DNA from: DASYPP01 sp036006525
Lineage (GTDB): Bacteria > Gemmatimonadota > Gemmatimonadetes > Gemmatimonadales > GWC2-71-9
Assembly: GCA_036006525.1 (NCBI GenBank)
Contig: DASYPP010000023.1
Span: forward strand, 1-39,367
Length of the DNA: 39,367 bases
Direction: 5' to 3'
Positions within the stretch are counted from its first letter, which is position 1; each line of letters opens with the position of its first letter. This document shows, piece after piece, positions 1-8,432 of this stretch. Below the pieces are notes generated by a model, which saw nothing but the letters and a program-made list of their open reading frames with translations, was not told the DNA's origin and did not search any database. Position numbers and translations under genes: made by a program.

Positions 1-507
1 CGCAAGAAGGGTCCTGACCCCCGCGCCGGGGCCGATGTACCGAAGGAAGCACCGCTCTCCCCCGCGGAACGGGAGGCGTTGCGTTGGGCCCGGGAGGTCG
101 CCGGCCAGGAGGTCAGGCCGGGGCCCACGCTCCGGGGTGCCAAGTGCGCCTTCCTGAGCCAGCCCAAGACCTACGACGGAAAGGCCCCCATCCTGCTGGA
201 TGGCGTGGCTAGCCGTGAAGCGCTGCTCAACAAGTACGAGGCGGCCACCAGCTTCGGCGACAAGGTGTTGGGCTGCTACGACCTGGTCGCGTCGCGCCCC
301 CTCAATGTCGAAACCAAGGACGGGAAGACCAGTTTCGTCCCCGGAGCGGTTCGGCAGATTTCCAAGCCGATGACGCCGGAGCAGATGATCCGGAAGGCCG
401 CCCAGGAGGCCGAGCAACTGGCCAAGACCCGCAAACCGGATGATCGGATGGGCAGGGGCGGTGGCGGGGGAGGCGGACGGGGAGGCGGAGGTGGCAGGGG
501 CAGGTAG
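1..507 (+). CDS. Unrecognised protein, 3' part only, Gly/Arg-rich tail
   Basis: The frame is open from the first base to the TAG at 505-507, so the N-terminus lies outside the window; the TTG at 79 is probably internal. The visible 168 residues are a charged, probably soluble segment (WAREVAGQEVRPG, then SFGDKVLGCYDLVASRP and MTPEQMIRKAAQEAEQLAK, which looks helical). The last 18 residues are almost entirely Gly and Arg. Such RGG-like tails are known in RNA- or DNA-binding proteins, so a nucleic-acid role is a guess. I recognise no family. A strong hairpin follows at 549-577. Confidence 0.6.
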   Translation, partial: RKKGPDPRAGADVPKEAPLSPAEREALRWAREVAGQEVRPGPTLRGAKCAFLSQPKTYDGKAPILLDGVASREALLNKYEAATSFGDKVLGCYDLVASRPLNVETKDGKTSFVPGAVRQISKPMTPEQMIRKAAQEAEQLAKTRKPDDRMGRGGGGGGGRGGGGGRGR

Positions 508-548
508 TATCCAAAAACGTTGCAACCATTTACATTTAAGGCGTTCCC

Positions 549-577
549 GGGAGCTTGGGGATGGTCCCCAAGCTCCC
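549..577. terminator. Perfect 13-bp inverted repeat with 3-base loop
   Basis: GGGAGCTTGGGGA, loop TGG, TCCCCAAGCTCCC. The stem has no mismatch. It lies 42 bases after the stop of the first gene and 26 bases before the HNH start. There is no T-run on either side, so it may be a rho-dependent end, an mRNA-stabilising hairpin or a dispersed palindrome rather than a classical intrinsic terminator. Confidence 0.5.
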
Positions 578-602
578 AAGTCTAACTCCCATATGAGTTT
601 TT

Positions 603-992
603 GTGCGTAGAAGATCCTCCAGAAAGCGTCACCCGCAAGTCTCTGCTTCCTCGTTTCAGCGGTCTCCCGGGCGGTCCCTCCAGTCGCATCGCGAATGGCT
701 CCTTGGCCTTCATGGCCCAGTGTGCGCCTATTGCGGCAAGACCACCTCACCCGATGTCATGACCCTGGACCACGTGCGTCCTCGGCGCGGCCAGACGGCC
801 TACGATCGGCCCGACAACCTGGTCCTCGCCTGCATCCCCTGCAACGCGGCGAAGGCCGACTCACCCCTCCTCGCCTTCCTGCTGCAGCAGCGCTCCCGCG
901 GGGTCTACCTGCTCCACTACGGCGACCATCTCTCCGATCCGCTCAAGGATCTGGCCAGGCAGGCGTCCGAGAGACCGTTGCTGGACGCATAG
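603..992 (+). CDS. Small HNH endonuclease
   Basis: A 129-aa protein with a complete HNH core. CAYCGK is the first zinc Cys pair, LDHVRPR carries the catalytic His, the conserved Asn is in DNLVLAC, and CIPCNAAK is the second Cys pair. The N-terminal 30 residues are basic (RRRSSRKRHP) and could bind DNA. The start is GTG at 603; no ATG is available upstream of the core. It could be a stand-alone nicking or repair nuclease; nothing around it shows restriction, phage or mobile-element context. The stop TAG lies inside the first word of the repeat array that follows. It converges on kgd. Confidence 0.8.
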   Translation: MRRRSSRKRHPQVSASSFQRSPGRSLQSHREWLLGLHGPVCAYCGKTTSPDVMTLDHVRPRRGQTAYDRPDNLVLACIPCNAAKADSPLLAFLLQQRSRGVYLLHYGDHLSDPLKDLARQASERPLLDA

Positions 993-1100
993 GCGGTAAG
1001 ACGGTAGGGACGGTAGGACGGTAAACCAAAGGGCGGGCTTCATTGAGAAGCTCGCCCTTCATCGTTCTTACCGTCTTTACCGCTTTACCGTCTTACCGTT
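990..1100. repeat. Two-armed word array A (GACGGTAAG type) between HNH gene and kgd
   Basis: The left arm (990-1024) is four copies of an 8-9 base word of the form GACGGTARG. The right arm (1066-1100) is the complement of four such words (CTTACCGT type). The arms can pair and enclose a separate terminator hairpin at 1029-1059. The HNH stop codon (990-992) and the kgd stop codon (1085-1087) are both inside the array; the last Kgd residues T-V-R-R are read from it. Confidence 0.75.
1029..1059. terminator. Bidirectional hairpin terminator between HNH gene and kgd
   Basis: AAGGGCGGGCTT, loop CATTGAG, AAGCTCGCCCTT: a 12-bp stem with one G-T pair. A-rich bases precede it and T-rich bases follow, as expected of an intrinsic terminator working for the two converging genes. 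It sits exactly in the loop of word array A. Confidence 0.7.
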
Positions 1101-4100
1101 GCCTTTCCACTCACCCTCGGCACCGGTCCCTCCAGCGCTTCTTTGATGATCCGCTTCTGTTCCTCCGTATGCGCCGCGAGGTACCCTTCCGCCGGGCTGG
1201 CCCGCTCGGGACGCCCGCTGTAGCGGAGCTTCACCCCCGCCGGCAACACGTCCTTGAGCTTCTCTTCCACGAAATGCCAGGCGCCCATGTTGCGCGGCTC
1301 TTCCTGGACCCAGACCAGTTCCTTGAGTCCGGTGTAACGCTCCAGGGTGTGGCGCATTTCGGGGGCCGGGAAGGTGTACAACTGTTCCAGCCGAACGATG
1401 CCAGGACGATTGCCGCCGAGCTTTTCGGCTTCGGCCAGGAGCTCGTAGAAAATCTTCCCGCTGCACACCACAACCCGGGTGATATCACCCGCCGTGGCTG
1501 CCGCCACCGGATCATCGATGACCGGCTGGAATCCGCCGGAGGCCAGATCCTCGATCCGCGAGCTGGCCTGGGGCAGTCGGAGCAGGCTCTTCGGGGTCAT
1601 GACGATGAGCGGGCGCTGACGCCCCACCCGGGCCTGGCGTCGGAGCAGGTGGAAGTACTGGGCCGGCGTGGTGCAGTTGGCGACCCGAATGTTCCCCTCG
1701 GCCGCGAGCTGCAGGAAGCGCTCGAGCCGCGCACTGGAATGCTCCGGTCCCTGGCCTTCGTACCCGTGGGGCAGGAGCAGGGTGAGCCGCGTGGTCAGTC
1801 CCCACTTGGCGAGGCCCGAGGTGAGGAACTGGTCGACGATGACCTGGGCCCCGTTGATGAAATCGCCGAACTGTGCCTCCCACAGCACCAGTGCCTCGGG
1901 AGCCGCCGCGCTGTAGCCGTACTCATAGCCCAGCGGCGCCAGCTCGGACAGCGGGCTGTTGTAGACCTCGAACGGCGCCATGGCTCCCGGCAGCTGCTTC
2001 ATCGGGGTGACGGTGGCGCCGGTATTCACATCGTGCAGCACCAGGTGCCGCTGGCTGAAGGTGCCCCGCTCGGTGTCCTGCCCGGTGAGCCGGATCGGGA
2101 TACCTTCGTTGACCAGCGAGGCAAAGGCGAGCGCTTCGGCGTGGGCCCAGTCAATGCCGCCCTCCGCACCCAGGGCGCCGCGCCGGCGCTCCAGCTGCCG
2201 AGCCAGTTTCGGATTGACGGTGAATCCCTCGGGCCAGGTCAGCAGCTGGTCGTTGAGCGCGCGGAGCAACTCCGCGGGAACCGCCGTCTCCCCGTCCATC
2301 CCGGTGGTTGAACGTTGCGGCTTGGGCGAGTCGGGTGGCCCGCCCTGGGCCAGGGTGGCCTTGAACGACTGCTGGATATCGACCAGCCGCTGGTATTCGG
2401 CATCGTACATCGCCTGGGCTTCTTCCACCGCTACGACGCCCTCTCCCGCCAGCGCCGCGGCGTACAGGTCGCGCACGGTGCGGTGATCCTTGATCCGGGA
2501 ATACATCTGCGGCTGGGTGTAGGTCGGCTCGTCCGCCTCGTTGTGCCCGTGCCGGCGATAACCCACCAGGTCGATGATCGGGTCCTCGTGGAATTTTTCC
2601 CGGAATGCCATCGCCAGCCGCACCGCGGCGAGGCAGGCCTCGGGGTCATCGGCGTTCACGTGGATGATCGGAATATCGAAGCCCTTGGCCAGGTCGCTGG
2701 CGTGCCGGGTCGAGCGCGCATCCCGGGTGTCCGTGGTGAAGCCCACCTGGTTGTTGGCGATGAGATGATACGTCCCGCCGGTGCGGTAGCCGTCGAGCGA
2801 GCCCAGGTTCAGCATCTCCTGCACAACGCCCTGGCCGGCAAAGGCGGCGTCGCCATGAATCACCACCGGCAGCGCGACGCTCGCGTCGTGAATCGCTTCG
2901 CGGCCCCGCCGCTGGGTCTGGATGGCCCGGGCCCTGCCGTCCACGACCGGTCCCACGAACTCGAGATGGCTGGGGTTGGGAACCAGGGTGACGGTGACCG
3001 CGCGGCCGGTGGTGGTGTGGTAGGCGCCATGAGCACCGTGGTGATACTTCACGTCCCCGGTGCTGTCGTGCGGATCGTCGCTGTCCGCCGCGGCCCGGCT
3101 GCCTTCAAATTCCGCGATGATCGACTGCTCCGGTTTCCCGACCACGTGGACCAGCACGTTGAGCCGGCCCCGGTGAGCCATTCCCAGCACGACCTCCCGG
3201 GCCCCGGATTCCGCTGCCGACTCGATCGTGAGATCGAGCATCGGCACCATGACGTCCAGTCCTTCGATCGAGAACCGCTTCTGGCCCAGGTAGGCCTTGT
3301 GGAGGAAGCGCTCGAATACCTCGACCTGGGTGAGCCGGGCCAGCAGCTTCTTCTTTGCGTCCGGCGCAAGCGGGGTGCGATGCGCCCCGGTTTCGATCAT
3401 CTCGCGGAGCCAGACTCTGACGGCGTGGCTGGAGATGTGCTCGACCTCATACGCGATGGTGCCGCAGTAGATCGCGCGAAGGTTGGGATAGGCTTCGGCC
3501 AGCGTCTCGCCCTGGCAGAAAACCCGGAGCACCGAGGCGGGAATCGTCGCCATGATTTCCGGGGTGAGCCCGAGCCGGTCGGGATCCAGCGCCGGGTCGC
3601 CGATCGGCTCGCTGCCCAGCGGGTCGAGGTGCGCCGCCAGGTGCCCGAAGGTCCGATGGGCCTTGACCAGCGCCATCGCCGCGGCGACGTGGGCCAGGTT
3701 TTCGGTCGAGCGCCGTTCCACCCGATCGGCTGCGGCCGTGGGCCGGGCCATCACCGCCGGGGCTGCGTCGGCTGCCGGAGCTGCCAGTCCGAAGCTGGTA
3801 AACACCGCCTGGTAGAATCCGTCGTTCCCCTGCAGCAGGCCGTCGAGGGTGCGGAGAAATTCGCCCGACTCGGCTCCCTGGATAACCCGGTGATCATAGG
3901 TGCTGGTGATCGTCATGATCTTGACGATTCCCAGTTCCCGCAGGCGCTCCGCGCTCGCCTTGGCGAACTCTGCCGGCAGGCCGATCGCGCCCACCGCGAT
4001 GATGCTGCCCTGGCCCGGCATCAGCCGGGGGACCGAGGCCACCGTGCCCAGACCTCCCGGATTGGTCAGCGACATGGTCGCGCCGGCAAAGGCGTCCGGC

Positions 4101-4756
4101 ATGAGCTTGTTGCCGCGCGCCTTGTCGACCAGTTCCTCGTAGGTCCGATGGAATTCGGCGAAGTCCATCCGGTCGGCGCCCCGAATCACCGGCACCACCA
4201 GCCCCCGGCTGCCATCCTTCCGCTCCACGTCTACTGCCAAGCCGAGATTCACCTGGTCGGGAATAATCCGGACCGGTTGTCCGTCCGCTTCCTGGTAGCT
4301 GGTGCCCATCACCGGGTGCTTGCCGGCCGCCAGTGCCAGCGCGTACCCGATGAGATGGGTGAAGGAGACCTTCTCGGCCCGGCCCGCCGCCTTGATCGCC
4401 TCGTTCAACGCCTTGCGACGGGATTCCAGTACCGCCACCGGCAGCTCCCTGAAGGTCGTCGCGGTCGGGACCTTCAGGCTCTCGTTCATGTTCGCCACCA
4501 GGCGGGCGGCGGGTCCCTTGATGGGGACGGTATTTGATTGAGCCGAGGCGGAGGCTTCGACGGCGGGCGGAGGCGCCGCGGGGAGGGTCGCAGCCGGTTG
4601 GCTTCCGTTGCCGGAGACGGCAGGGGCTGCGCCCGCGACTCCGCCCTCGAACAGGCGGCGCCACTCCGGGCTCACCGCCTGGGGGTCGCGCAGATACTCT
4701 TCATACATCGCCTGGGCGAACCCGGCGTTTGCGGTCTCAAATATGTTGGGATCCAA
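1085..4756 (-). CDS. kgd: Multifunctional 2-oxoglutarate dehydrogenase/decarboxylase (E2-E1 fusion)
   Basis: 1223 aa, the size and order of the actinobacterial Kgd family. There is a short N-terminal E1 arm (residues 1-40), a Pro/Ala-rich linker, and an E2-like acyltransferase domain at about 90-325 with the catalytic TYDHRVIQG (His289). The thiamine-diphosphate E1 part runs from about 370 to the end, with HRGRLNVL, GDAAFAGQG and the C-terminal VWVQEEPRNMG. As in mycobacterial Kgd there is no lipoyl domain. Family knowledge: it oxidises 2-oxoglutarate to succinyl-CoA in the TCA cycle, with lipoamide carried on a separate E2. The ATG at 4756 opens with the conserved FAQAMYEEYLRDP segment. The last residues and stop are encoded inside array A. 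A 170-base gap separates it from the divergent lipoprotein cluster. Confidence 0.95.
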   Translation of the reverse strand: MDPNIFETANAGFAQAMYEEYLRDPQAVSPEWRRLFEGGVAGAAPAVSGNGSQPAATLPAAPPPAVEASASAQSNTVPIKGPAARLVANMNESLKVPTATTFRELPVAVLESRRKALNEAIKAAGRAEKVSFTHLIGYALALAAGKHPVMGTSYQEADGQPVRIIPDQVNLGLAVDVERKDGSRGLVVPVIRGADRMDFAEFHRTYEELVDKARGNKLMPDAFAGATMSLTNPGGLGTVASVPRLMPGQGSIIAVGAIGLPAEFAKASAERLRELGIVKIMTITSTYDHRVIQGAESGEFLRTLDGLLQGNDGFYQAVFTSFGLAAPAADAAPAVMARPTAAADRVERRSTENLAHVAAAMALVKAHRTFGHLAAHLDPLGSEPIGDPALDPDRLGLTPEIMATIPASVLRVFCQGETLAEAYPNLRAIYCGTIAYEVEHISSHAVRVWLREMIETGAHRTPLAPDAKKKLLARLTQVEVFERFLHKAYLGQKRFSIEGLDVMVPMLDLTIESAAESGAREVVLGMAHRGRLNVLVHVVGKPEQSIIAEFEGSRAAADSDDPHDSTGDVKYHHGAHGAYHTTTGRAVTVTLVPNPSHLEFVGPVVDGRARAIQTQRRGREAIHDASVALPVVIHGDAAFAGQGVVQEMLNLGSLDGYRTGGTYHLIANNQVGFTTDTRDARSTRHASDLAKGFDIPIIHVNADDPEACLAAVRLAMAFREKFHEDPIIDLVGYRRHGHNEADEPTYTQPQMYSRIKDHRTVRDLYAAALAGEGVVAVEEAQAMYDAEYQRLVDIQQSFKATLAQGGPPDSPKPQRSTTGMDGETAVPAELLRALNDQLLTWPEGFTVNPKLARQLERRRGALGAEGGIDWAHAEALAFASLVNEGIPIRLTGQDTERGTFSQRHLVLHDVNTGATVTPMKQLPGAMAPFEVYNSPLSELAPLGYEYGYSAAAPEALVLWEAQFGDFINGAQVIVDQFLTSGLAKWGLTTRLTLLLPHGYEGQGPEHSSARLERFLQLAAEGNIRVANCTTPAQYFHLLRRQARVGRQRPLIVMTPKSLLRLPQASSRIEDLASGGFQPVIDDPVAAATAGDITRVVVCSGKIFYELLAEAEKLGGNRPGIVRLEQLYTFPAPEMRHTLERYTGLKELVWVQEEPRNMGAWHFVEEKLKDVLPAGVKLRYSGRPERASPAEGYLAAHTEEQKRIIKEALEGPVPRVSGKATVRR

Positions 4757-4926
4757 GACACTGCTCCGGCCCAGCGGAAAACAAGGACAGCGAACCGAAG
4801 CAAGATAATGACAGCAGCGCGGTTAGGTGAGTCGGCCGGGGTGGACTGGGGCCGGGGTGGCGGGGGGACGGTGCGGATGGTTTGAAATGAGACGTCAATG
4901 ATGGGCCATCCGTATCGGAGCCTTGC

Positions 4927-5628
4927 ATGCGAGTCCAGTTCTTCGGTGTTCTGCTGGCGGTGGGTTTGGGGCTGGGTTGCAGCGGAGACAAGTCCGCCGC
5001 GCCGGATGGGGTGGTATCCCTGGCCAAGGCTCCGACGTCCGCCGGCGATTCCCAATCATGGACCACGGGGCACACCCTGCCCCAGCCGCTTCGGGTCCTG
5101 GTGACCCGGGACGGGGTCCCGTTGGGGGCGCAGGGCGTGGAGTGGCTGGCCGACTCGGGACAGGGGCGGTTCAGCCCGCCCACCAGCATCACCGGGCCGG
5201 ACGGAATCGCGATCACCCGTTGGACCCTGGGCATCCACGCCGGGTCGTACCAGTCGAGGGTGCAGTTGGCGGGCCAGACGGGCTCCACCGTAACGTTCAG
5301 CGCGACGGCCGTCCCCAATTTTCCCTTCACGATGGCGATCTCCAGCGGGGATGGTCAGAGTGGCCCGGTCAACAGCGCGCTGGACGAACCGCTGGTTGCC
5401 AGGGTGGGTGATGAATTCGACAACGCGTTTCCCGGCGCCACGGTGGAGTGGCTGGTTCTCTCGGGAGATGCGACGGTGGCGACCGCCACGACGATCACGG
5501 ATACCGATGGCCTGGTCACCGCCAGCATCAATCTTGGTGCGACACCCGGACCGATCCAGGTTCAGGCCAGGCTTCCAGGGAATCAGAGCGCTCTCAACGT
5601 CGTCTTCCAGGTCACCGCTACGCCCTGA
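4927..5628 (+). CDS. Lipoprotein with two BIG (Ig-like) domains
   Basis: 233 aa. A hydrophobic signal segment (residues 4-17) ends at Cys18 (GLGLGC, a slightly non-canonical lipobox). Two tandem bacterial Ig-like domains follow, each opening with a S-G-D-x-Q signature (AGDSQSWTTG near 38, SSGDGQSGPVN near 139) and containing a G-V/A-x-V-E-W-L strand. It lacks the C-terminal cupredoxin domain of two of its neighbours. It is first of four consecutive related genes and so likely heads an operon. GGAG lies 6 bases before the ATG. Expected location is the outer membrane or cell surface; the ligand is unknown. Confidence 0.8.
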   Translation: MRVQFFGVLLAVGLGLGCSGDKSAAPDGVVSLAKAPTSAGDSQSWTTGHTLPQPLRVLVTRDGVPLGAQGVEWLADSGQGRFSPPTSITGPDGIAITRWTLGIHAGSYQSRVQLAGQTGSTVTFSATAVPNFPFTMAISSGDGQSGPVNSALDEPLVARVGDEFDNAFPGATVEWLVLSGDATVATATTITDTDGLVTASINLGATPGPIQVQARLPGNQSALNVVFQVTATP

Positions 5629-5732
5629 GGCCGGCCGTCCTTCCGTTCCACCTTGCAGGTTGGTTGAAGAGTGATATTCTCAATTCTGAACCTTTCGGTC
5701 TTAACCTGAGATTCTCAGAGGAGTCTTTTCTC

Positions 5733-6704
5733 ATGCGTCTACAACGCCTTGCTCCGGTTTTTCTGGTGGTTGTCCTTGCGGCGTGCGGTGGTGGTGATGG
5801 CGGCGGCGGTGGCAATAACCCAGTGAAGGTGCTCGCCAAGGCCGCGACCAGTGGAGACAATCAGACCGGCACCGTGGGTGTAGCCCTTACCAATCCCTTC
5901 TGCGTTCTCGCGACCGAAGACGGGGTCGCCAAATCCGGCGTCGCCGTGACCTGGTCGACCCCGAGCGGTGGAAGCATGAGCGCGGTCACCACCAATACGG
6001 CGGCCGACGGCACCGCTTGCAGCACGCTCACCCTGGGCCATGTGTCCGGAGCCCAGACGGCGGTCGCGACTGCCAGCGGATCCACCGGCTCCCCGCTCAC
6101 CTTCAATGCGACAGCCAACGCAGGCGCAGCGACCGATCTGCAGAAGAGCGGGGGCGACCTCCAGACCGGCGTCATCAACACCGTGCTGGCCGAGCCGGTC
6201 AGCGTCACGGCCGTCGATCAGTTCGGCAATGGGGTTCCGAATGTTGCCGTCGACTGGGCCGTGACTACCGGTACCGCGAGCCTGCTGCCGGTCAACGGCA
6301 ACACCGACGGGAGCGGAGTTTCCAGCAGCACGGTGACGATCGGGGGTACGGCCGGAGCCATCGTCATAACGGCGACGTCGGGCAGCCTGAGCGGGTCGCC
6401 CCAGACATTCAATCTGACGGCAAGCCCGCCGCCGGTTCCGGTTTCGGTCGGCAGCAATTTCTTCACCAGCGGTACTAACGGGACCTCGAATCCCGCCATC
6501 GATACGGTGGCTGCCGGTGGAGCGGTCCAGTGGACCTGGGTCAGCGGGTCGCATGGTGTCGAATCACTGGGCCCGCAAAACTTCGCCAACAGCGCTATCG
6601 GCGTTGGTCTTACATACACGGTCGTGTTCAACACCCCGGGCACGTACAATTACGATTGCCTGGTCCACGGTAACCTGATGACCGGAACCATCGTGGTGCA
6701 GTAA
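5733..6704 (+). CDS. BIG-domain lipoprotein with C-terminal cupredoxin domain
   Basis: 323 aa. The start is the ATG at 5733 because AGAGGAG lies 9 bases upstream and a canonical lipobox (LAAC) follows at once; the frame is open further upstream but has no signal peptide there. After Cys comes a Gly-rich spacer, then two BIG domains (near 35-130 and 130-225, each with a D-N-Q-T-G or D-L-Q-T-G opening). Residues from about 230 form a plastocyanin-like fold: SNFFTSG, GGAVQWTW, a His in GSHGVES, and PGTYNYDCLVHGNLMTG. The His, Cys, His and Met expected of a type-1 copper site are all present. I infer a surface-anchored electron-transfer or copper-binding protein. Confidence 0.82.
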   Translation: MRLQRLAPVFLVVVLAACGGGDGGGGGNNPVKVLAKAATSGDNQTGTVGVALTNPFCVLATEDGVAKSGVAVTWSTPSGGSMSAVTTNTAADGTACSTLTLGHVSGAQTAVATASGSTGSPLTFNATANAGAATDLQKSGGDLQTGVINTVLAEPVSVTAVDQFGNGVPNVAVDWAVTTGTASLLPVNGNTDGSGVSSSTVTIGGTAGAIVITATSGSLSGSPQTFNLTASPPPVPVSVGSNFFTSGTNGTSNPAIDTVAAGGAVQWTWVSGSHGVESLGPQNFANSAIGVGLTYTVVFNTPGTYNYDCLVHGNLMTGTIVVQ

Positions 6705-6723
6705 CCTGCGAGGAGAAGGCCAG

Positions 6724-7419
6724 GTGAAACGCGCTGTCTTGCTTTGCGTGCTGCTCGGGGCCTGCGGAGCGGAGGAACACGCTACCGGCAACCGGCCTCC
6801 TCCACCGCCGGACACGGTTGGAGGCGTCCTCGACACGGCCGTCCACCTGGAGGCGGTAAAGAACGGCGGCGACTTTCAGCAGGGAATCGCCGGCAAGCAG
6901 TTGGCCCTGCCCCTCGTGGTCCGAGTCATGAATGGAAGCCGACCGATCCAGGGTATGTTCGTGGAATGGCACGCGGACTACCCTGGTGGCTCAGTTGATT
7001 CGGTGCTCGCCAAGAGTGACCTCAATGGAGTCGCGACAACCCGCTACTCCGCGGGGACCAAGGCCGCTATCCAGACCGTCCACGCCACGCTCAACAGAAA
7101 ATCGGTCTACTTCAACCTGGTGATCCTCCACGACGACCCCCACGAATTCCGGGCGGTTCGGGGAGACGGGGACTCCGCGACCACGTTCCTTGTGCTGATG
7201 GTGGGCGTCACCGACCAGTACGGCAATGCGGTGCCGGACATACCGGTGAACTGGCAGATCCTGAGCGGAGATGTCGCGTTCGATATTATGAGCGATACCA
7301 CCGATACCCGCGGCACGTCTTTCTCCTTCCTTCATTTCGGCAGCACCAAGGGCCCGGCCACCGTGAGCGCCGCCGCCTTCCCGTTCCCCCCGGTGATTTT
7401 CAACGTCAAGTCGTACTGA
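6724..7419 (+). CDS. BIG-domain lipoprotein without cupredoxin domain
   Basis: 231 aa starting at GTG 6724, with GAGGAG about 9 bases upstream. The signal segment LLCVLLGAC gives a lipobox at Cys14, followed by a Pro-rich spacer. Two Ig-like domains follow (NGGDFQQGIAGKQL and a second unit with DQYGNAVPDIPVNWQ and the LSGD signature). The protein ends after the second domain, so it resembles the first gene of the cluster rather than its two immediate neighbours. Only one base separates its stop from the next start, which supports co-transcription. Function unknown beyond a likely envelope location. Confidence 0.78.
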   Translation: MKRAVLLCVLLGACGAEEHATGNRPPPPPDTVGGVLDTAVHLEAVKNGGDFQQGIAGKQLALPLVVRVMNGSRPIQGMFVEWHADYPGGSVDSVLAKSDLNGVATTRYSAGTKAAIQTVHATLNRKSVYFNLVILHDDPHEFRAVRGDGDSATTFLVLMVGVTDQYGNAVPDIPVNWQILSGDVAFDIMSDTTDTRGTSFSFLHFGSTKGPATVSAAAFPFPPVIFNVKSY

Positions 7420-7420
7420 C

Positions 7421-8410
7421 ATGTTCCAGCGCCAGCTCGCCGCGATCGGGATCCTGGCGGGTGGCCTCGTCGTTTTCGCTGCCTGCGGAGGTGGTGGCGG
7501 CGATGGCGGTGGCGGTCCGGGGTCAGGCGATCCGGTCATCGCCAAGGCGACCGGAAACAATGGCAACGGCCAGAGCGGAACCGTTGGCCAGGCGCTGACG
7601 GATTCATTCCGGGTCGTGGTTACCCAGGATGGCAGCGCCAAGGCGGGTGTCACCGTAAGCTGGACCAGCCTGGCCCAGGGAGTCAGCCTGAGCCCGACCA
7701 GCACCGTCACCGATGCCCAGGGCCGTGCCGCTACCAGGATGACAGCGGGAACCCAGGCGGGATCGCAGACCGCCAAGGCTTCGCTGGGTAGCGCCAACAC
7801 TGTCTTTGCCGTCACCATCGCGGCGGGCCCACCGGCGAATCTCGGCATTTCCAGCGGAGACAATCAGGCCGCGCTGGTCAATACCGCCGCGCAGTTCCCG
7901 CTCAAGGTCCAGGTCACGGATCAGTTCGCCAATGTCCTTGCCGGATCGCCGGTCGCCTGGTCCCTGGCCAGCGGGAGCGGCAGTGTCACCCCATCCACCT
8001 TGACCGACGCCGGCGGACTGGCGGCAACCACACTCACGGTCGGCGGATCGGCGGAGGCACTGGTGATCCGGGCGGTGAGCGCCGGCAACGACACGGTACT
8101 CTTTACCGCGCACTCGGTCACGTTCGTCAAAGATGTGCTGGTGAAGAACAACTTCTTCCTGAGCGGGTCCAACGGCAGTGCGGCTCCTTCGGTGGATACC
8201 GTATCGGTGGGCGAGGGGGTACGCTGGATCTGGCAGCCCGGCGCCGCCGATCACAACATCATTCCGCAGGGCAGTCCGCTGTTCCAGGGGATCAGCGGTT
8301 CGATCTCCGCTCCGTTCACCTTCGGGCCCGCTTTCTTCGGCTCCCCGGGGACCTACCACTATGACTGCAACCTGCACGCTGGCATGAGCGGAATCGTCGT
8401 GGTAGAGTAG
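7421..8410 (+). CDS. BIG-domain lipoprotein with C-terminal cupredoxin domain
   Basis: 329 aa, a clear paralogue of the product of 5733-6704. The signal segment ends at FAAC, followed by a run of Gly. Two BIG domains follow (NGNGQSGTVGQAL near 47 and SSGDNQAALVN near 145, with DQFANVLAGSPVAW). The C-terminal plastocyanin-like domain has NNFFLSGSNGS, VRWIWQPGAADHN and GTYHYDCNLHAGMSG. The copper ligands His, Cys, His, Met are kept, with one residue fewer between the second His and Met than in the paralogue. It ends 22 bases before the convergent glpD stop. Likely an envelope copper or electron-transfer protein; the partner is not visible. Confidence 0.82.
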   Translation: MFQRQLAAIGILAGGLVVFAACGGGGGDGGGGPGSGDPVIAKATGNNGNGQSGTVGQALTDSFRVVVTQDGSAKAGVTVSWTSLAQGVSLSPTSTVTDAQGRAATRMTAGTQAGSQTAKASLGSANTVFAVTIAAGPPANLGISSGDNQAALVNTAAQFPLKVQVTDQFANVLAGSPVAWSLASGSGSVTPSTLTDAGGLAATTLTVGGSAEALVIRAVSAGNDTVLFTAHSVTFVKDVLVKNNFFLSGSNGSAAPSVDTVSVGEGVRWIWQPGAADHNIIPQGSPLFQGISGSISAPFTFGPAFFGSPGTYHYDCNLHAGMSGIVVVE

Positions 8411-8432
8411 TTACGACTGGAGGCTTTCCTGA

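Noticed and set aside
2315..4537. A 740-codon open frame on the plus strand opposite kgd (and similarly long ones at 1043-2311 and 12086-13948).
   Set aside because: They are shadows of strongly coding genes in GC-rich DNA. Their translations are rich in Arg, Gly, His and Pro, show no family motif, and sit opposite well-conserved Kgd and FadJ.
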